DNA of 64,000 bases from Saccharopolyspora rosea (lineage in GTDB: Bacteria > Actinomycetota > Actinomycetes > Mycobacteriales > Pseudonocardiaceae): the NCBI RefSeq assembly GCF_025643595.1, contig NZ_CP102826.1, forward strand, positions 3,720,001 to 3,784,000. The letters run 5' to 3'. Shown here one piece after another: positions 60,440 through 64,000 of the stretch. Below the pieces are notes generated by a model, which was given only the letters and a program-made list of their open reading frames with translations, did not search any database and had not been told where the DNA came from. A program made the position numbers and the translations under genes. Position 1 is the stretch's first letter; each line of letters opens with the position of its first letter.

Positions 60440-61024
60440 GTGCGTCTCCATTCGGGAGCTGGGAGGTATCACGAGGCACCGCACCGCGCGGCAACCCCGG
60501 GCCGGAGGATCTCAGACGGCGGCTCTACTCCAGCTACACCAAAGACAGCAGCTCGCCCGCATCAACATCCTGCGAGCGTGCACGAAACACGAACCCAGAA
60601 ACAACGACCGCCACGAACGCTACACGCCACGGGCGACCTCCGCCACCCCCACCCCACCGGACGCGCTGCTGTCCGCGGGCGCGGACGCGGCCAGTCCTCG
60701 CCCGGCGACGACCCGACCAGGCGGACACCGCATCCGCGCAGCGACGGCCCGGGCTGCTGGCGATCGAAGTCGGGACGCGCGCCGCGGACGCCGCACACAC
60801 ATTGTCCACATTGGATTCCCGGATGTCCGTTCGTCCCGAACCGCAAGGCCATCCCCGACTCGCTCGGCCTCGGTCCGGCGACGAACCGCGGAACCCGGAC
60901 CCGGGCGCGTCGGGCACCGCTCGGCACGGATCGCAGCGGCGTCGCGCCGAACCCGGAGGGAGCGACATCCGGGGGTTCGCTACCGTGATCGCTCGGCATC
61001 GGATCTTCGGCAGGGAGTGCGCGC
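60440..61024. other. Intergenic stretch of 585 bp
   Basis: Divergent region between csp (minus) and the PH-domain gene (plus). It should contain the csp leader and both promoters. Open frames on both strands lack any recognisable domain and coding bias. No hairpin or repeat of note was seen. Confidence 0.45.
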
Positions 61025-61402
61025 ATGGGGCTTTTCGACGGAATGCTGGGCAACGCTTCGCACGTCGATCCCCGGACGGCAGCGCAGGAGTTCGGGCGCC
61101 TGCTGGCGCAGGGCGAGCAGATCCACGCCGCCTACCAGATCATCCGGGACGCGCTCCTGTTCACCGACCGACGTCTGATTCTCGTCGACAAGCAGGGCAT
61201 GACCGGCCGCAAGGTCGAGTACCACTCGATCCCGTACCGCGGCATCACCCATTTCTCCGTCGAGACCGCCGGCACCTTCGACCTCGACGCCGAACTGAAG
61301 ATCTGGCTCTCCGGCACCGCCGAACCCATCACGAAGCAGTTCGGCAAGGGCGTCGACGTCTACGAGGTCCAAGCCCTCCTGGGCACCTACGTAGCGCGCT
61401 GA
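61025..61402 (+). CDS. Bacterial PH-domain (bPH) protein
   Basis: 125 residues from MGLFDGMLGNASHVDPRTA, AGGGAG upstream. EFGRLLAQGEQIHAAYQIIRDALLFTDRRLILVDKQGMTGRKVEYHSIPYRGITHFSVETAG is the core of the YvbH/bPH family: a seven-strand PH-like barrel with a C-terminal helix (YEVQALLGTYVAR). It is soluble with no TM segment. These proteins form oligomeric rings of unknown function, often stress related. No operon partner. Confidence 0.9.
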   Translation: MGLFDGMLGNASHVDPRTAAQEFGRLLAQGEQIHAAYQIIRDALLFTDRRLILVDKQGMTGRKVEYHSIPYRGITHFSVETAGTFDLDAELKIWLSGTAEPITKQFGKGVDVYEVQALLGTYVAR

Positions 61403-61518
61403 TCCGTCGCGGCCGCGGTCGACGTGATGGCGCTCAAGTCCCGAGCGCTGGGGAGCACTCGGCATCGAGGGCGCCGGTGATGCGTCCGGCCCTGTGAGCC
61501 CGCGCGGACTGGAGTGCG

Positions 61519-62034
61519 CTACTGCACTTCCTCGGGAGTTCCCAGAACGCGCACGGCGTAGGAGAGGCGCCTGAGGTATGCCTCCTCGTTCCGCACGGCG
61601 GCGTCGACGTGGAGGACGAGCGGGACTCCCAGTTCCAGATCGGACTTGACCCCCAAATCCCAGTCCGTGTAGCAGCGGTTGACCGCAAAAGCGGCGCTCT
61701 CGGGCCGGCCTTGGTTTTCGATGGAGGCCAGCGCCGCGGATGCCGACCACATCAGCGGCTGGACGACCCAGTGGGTCATCGGTGGCTTTGGCGTGACGAG
61801 CTGCAGCGCGTTGATCGCCTGGTCCACGCTGATGTCGAGCTTGAGCTTCTTCGGCGTCCATTCTTGGTCGCCGCGCACGTTGACGACCGCTACACCGGTG
61901 AAGTCCAGCATCGCGTTGCTGCTCACTGATTGTCCCTGGCCGGAGGGCAACCAATAGCCCATCGAGTGCACCGACTCCAGGGACTGCACGCTCACTTCCT
62001 CGGAGACCGTTTGATCGACTTCCGCCTCGGTCAT
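61519..62034 (-). CDS. Protein of unknown function
   Basis: 171 residues from MTEAEVDQTVSEEVSVQSLE, ATG preceded by AGGGGGG (a TTG two codons upstream is also open). Not recognised. The protein is acidic at the N-terminus, mixed alpha/beta by appearance (MLDFTGVAVVNVRGDQEW; KLKLDISVDQAINALQLVTP; WVVQPLMWSASAALASIENQG), and has one Cys (VNRCYTDWDLG). There is no signal peptide or membrane segment. GC is lower than in neighbours, suggesting recent acquisition. It converges with the PH-domain gene. Confidence 0.6.
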   Translation of the reverse strand: MTEAEVDQTVSEEVSVQSLESVHSMGYWLPSGQGQSVSSNAMLDFTGVAVVNVRGDQEWTPKKLKLDISVDQAINALQLVTPKPPMTHWVVQPLMWSASAALASIENQGRPESAAFAVNRCYTDWDLGVKSDLELGVPLVLHVDAAVRNEEAYLRRLSYAVRVLGTPEEVQ

Positions 62035-62471
62035 GGCCAAGCCCCCCTGCGGTCAATTCGACCGAAATCGCCATGGGTTGGATTCCGCATACGCTACCGT
62101 TGGCCGGAGAATTCGAGGCAGAGGAAAAAGTCCCAGGCGAAGCCGTGAAACCTTTCCGGGGAAGCCCACCGGGCCGCGCTCCCGAGCCACGGGTGAACGG
62201 CTTTCGCCCAACGAAATGCGGGTACCGCGCTGCGGGCCACAATCTCGTTCCGGGGTCTGCACCACGCGGACGCACCGAAAGTCCGCGGCATGCTCGGATG
62301 GCCGCATTCGAAACGCGGCGCCGCTGCGCCGTCGGGGCGCGAAACTCCGTTTCCAATTATTGTGATGCGACTTGCCAGCTCGCTGAATCCGGCGTTTACC
62401 AGGACTCCGGCACGTTCCCGCTGGGCGAGGGCGTGGACGTGGTGTTCGACCCGTCCCTCCGGCGTCGCGGA
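62035..62471. other. Intergenic stretch of 437 bp
   Basis: It lies between the unknown gene's start and the MFS gene's end, both minus strand. It should hold the promoter of the unknown gene and the MFS terminator. GC is reduced (for example GAATTCGAGGCAGAGGAAAA near 62109). No gene, repeat or convincing hairpin was seen. Confidence 0.45.
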
Positions 62472-63782
62472 TCAGGCCAGCTCGGAATCCCGGGTCTCCC
62501 GCCCGGCCAGCAGCGCCAGGAAGGTGATCGCGCCGACGGCCGCGAGGTAGAACCCGACCCAGCCGAGCCCGTAGGACCCGGCCAGCCAGGTGGCGATGTA
62601 GGGCGCGACGGAGGCGCCCAGCAGGCTGGCGATGTTGTACGACACCGAAGCGCCGGTGTAGCGCACCGCGGTCGGGAACAACTCCGGCAGCACCGCGCCC
62701 ATCGGCCCGAAGGTCAGCCCCATCAGCCCGAGCCCGACCACGAGGAACGACAGCACCGCGATCGGCGACCCGGCGCCGAACCACGGCCCCATGAGCAGCC
62801 CGAAGGCGATGATCGCCGCAGTGATCACCAGCAGCGTGGGCCGCCGCCCGTACCGGTCGGCCAGCCACCCGGCGACCGGCACGGTGAGCCCGAAGAACAC
62901 GACGCCGACCAGCAGCAGCACCAGGAACTCCGAGCGCGAGTAGCCGAGCCCGGTCTCGGCGGTGCCGTAGGACAGCGAGAAGACCGTCATCAGGTAGAAC
63001 AGCACGTAGGTCGCCAACATGGTGAACGTGCCGAGCACCAGGCCCTTGAAGCCGGTGCGGAAGACGTCGAGGAAGGGCACCTTGGCGCGCTCGCCGCTTT
63101 CCAGGACCTTCGCGAACGCCGGGGTCTCGTGCAGGCTCAGCCGCACCCACAGCCCGACGATCACCAGCACCGCCGAGGCCAGGAACGGCACCCGCCAGCC
63201 CCAGGACAGGAACGTCTCGTTCGACATGGTCTCGGACAGCAGCAGGAACAGGCCGTTGGCGACGAAGAACCCGATGGGCGCGCCGAGCTGCGGGAAGGTG
63301 CCGAAGAAGGCGCGCTTGCGGGCGGGGGCGTTCTCGGTGGCCAGCAGCGCCGCGCCGCCCCACTCGCCGCCGAGCCCGAGCCCCTGCCCGAACCGGCACA
63401 ACGCCAGCAGCAGCGGCGCCACCACGCCGATCGCCGCGTACCCCGGCAGCAGTCCGATGAGGACGGTGGAGATCCCCATCGTCAGCAGCGAGGCCACCAG
63501 CGTGGACTTGCGCCCGATGCGGTCGCCGAAGTGCCCGAACAGCGCCGAGCCGACCGGCCTGGCCACGAACGCGATCGCGAAGGTCGCGAGCGACTGCAGC
63601 GTGGCGGCGGTGGCGTCCCCGGTGGGGAAGAACAGCTTGGGGAACACCAGCACGGCCGCGGTCGCGTAGACGTAGAAGTCGTAGAACTCGATCGACGTGC
63701 CGATGAGGCTGGCCACCACGACCTGGCGGGTGGAGTTGCGACTCGCCGCCTGCGAGCCGGCTGGGGCCTGTCCGACCGCCAT
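62472..63782 (-). CDS. MFS transporter, MHS (metabolite:H+ symporter) family
   Basis: 436 residues from MAVGQAPAGSQAASRNST, with GGGAGG 6 nt upstream. Twelve TM segments, beginning VVVASLIGTSIEFYDFYVYATAAVLVF, the typical MHS start (IEFYDFY.Y). The loop 2-3 motif GHFGDRIGRKSTL is near residue 80, GQGLGLGGEWGGAALLATENAP near 135 and WLADRYGRRPTLL near 300. Substrates of this group include shikimate, citrate, proline/betaine and alpha-ketoglutarate; the exact one is not determined. Single-gene unit. Confidence 0.92.
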   Translation of the reverse strand: MAVGQAPAGSQAASRNSTRQVVVASLIGTSIEFYDFYVYATAAVLVFPKLFFPTGDATAATLQSLATFAIAFVARPVGSALFGHFGDRIGRKSTLVASLLTMGISTVLIGLLPGYAAIGVVAPLLLALCRFGQGLGLGGEWGGAALLATENAPARKRAFFGTFPQLGAPIGFFVANGLFLLLSETMSNETFLSWGWRVPFLASAVLVIVGLWVRLSLHETPAFAKVLESGERAKVPFLDVFRTGFKGLVLGTFTMLATYVLFYLMTVFSLSYGTAETGLGYSRSEFLVLLLVGVVFFGLTVPVAGWLADRYGRRPTLLVITAAIIAFGLLMGPWFGAGSPIAVLSFLVVGLGLMGLTFGPMGAVLPELFPTAVRYTGASVSYNIASLLGASVAPYIATWLAGSYGLGWVGFYLAAVGAITFLALLAGRETRDSELA

Positions 63783-64000
63783 GGGCCGCCTCCCGTTCAC
63801 GCTTTCGGATCAATGCGGTGCGGTGGGAGCTTATCCCCGACCGACCGCCCATCGGGAACGGACTCCCACAAAATGGACGCCAGACTCGATTCCGAAACGC
63901 TGACCTGCTCCGATGCGACCAGCAGGACGACGACCAACCCGGGCGGTGGACGGGTCGGTGCGAGAAGGGGCGTGCTCCCCCGGCCGCTGGTGCGGCCGGG

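Overview
The window is high-GC actinomycete chromosome. GC-rich third codon positions, a cell-wall arabinosyltransferase of the Emb family, frequent GTG starts, abundant IclR/LysR/LuxR regulators and RidA/DUF1028/M20 catabolic genes all fit the Pseudonocardiaceae (Saccharopolyspora, Amycolatopsis and relatives). This taxonomic call is an inference from gene content. No rRNA, tRNA, CRISPR array or replication origin was seen.

Layout. 1-2472 (minus): permease, ATPase and flavin-dependent monooxygenase of an SsuCBD-like sulfonate/ester uptake operon, cut by the left edge. 3373-5107: an alpha/beta hydrolase and an NAD(P)-binding reductase. 5827-9156: arabinosyltransferase. 9157-11123: a methyltransferase flanked by decayed remnants of an aldehyde dehydrogenase and a VOC protein. 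11124-17250: RibBA, an FAD amine oxidase, a flavin reductase, a DszA/NtaA-type monooxygenase and an IclR regulator. Three copies of one 15-bp palindrome upstream of its transcription units suggest a single FMN-hungry catabolic regulon with its own riboflavin enzyme. 17347-19115: alpha/beta hydrolase, cupin, orphan [2Fe-2S] domain. 19183-27390: LysR regulator, FAD monooxygenase, then RidA, DUF1028, M20 amidohydrolase, aspartase and an MFS carrier, which look like a pathway for degrading a nitrogenous compound.

27569-48424 is the centrepiece: an extracellular contractile injection system (eCIS, Afp/PVC-like). It has an AAA+ ATPase, a convergent DUF4157 protein with a putative caspase-like domain (candidate cargo), an orphan LuxR regulator with a degenerate receiver, and a papain-like protein whose catalytic segments look rearranged. 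A tightly coupled run follows: cap, sheath, tube, assembly protein, DUF6760, second DUF4157 protein, LysM baseplate protein, VgrG-like spike, PAAR-like tip, gp25, gpJ, a gpI protein carrying an inserted beta-propeller, a fibre with an internal 137-residue duplication, and a coiled-coil protein. A double-LysM protein and a four-TM membrane protein close the locus. No tape-measure gene and only one tube gene were found.

48425-54049: a Tat-exported amine oxidase (frameshifted in a 7-G run) lies between two 179-bp direct repeats of the amidase 3' end, followed by the amidase, an AraC regulator and a LysR regulator. 54038-59569 (minus): a molybdopterin respiratory enzyme operon (fused ferredoxin-NrfD subunit, catalytic subunit, Mrp Fe-S carrier). 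60236-63782: cold-shock protein, PH-domain protein, an unknown protein and a second MFS carrier. Three copies of a short mobile-looking repeat with a conserved hairpin lie at 24187-24419, 31978-32164 and about 60118-60235.
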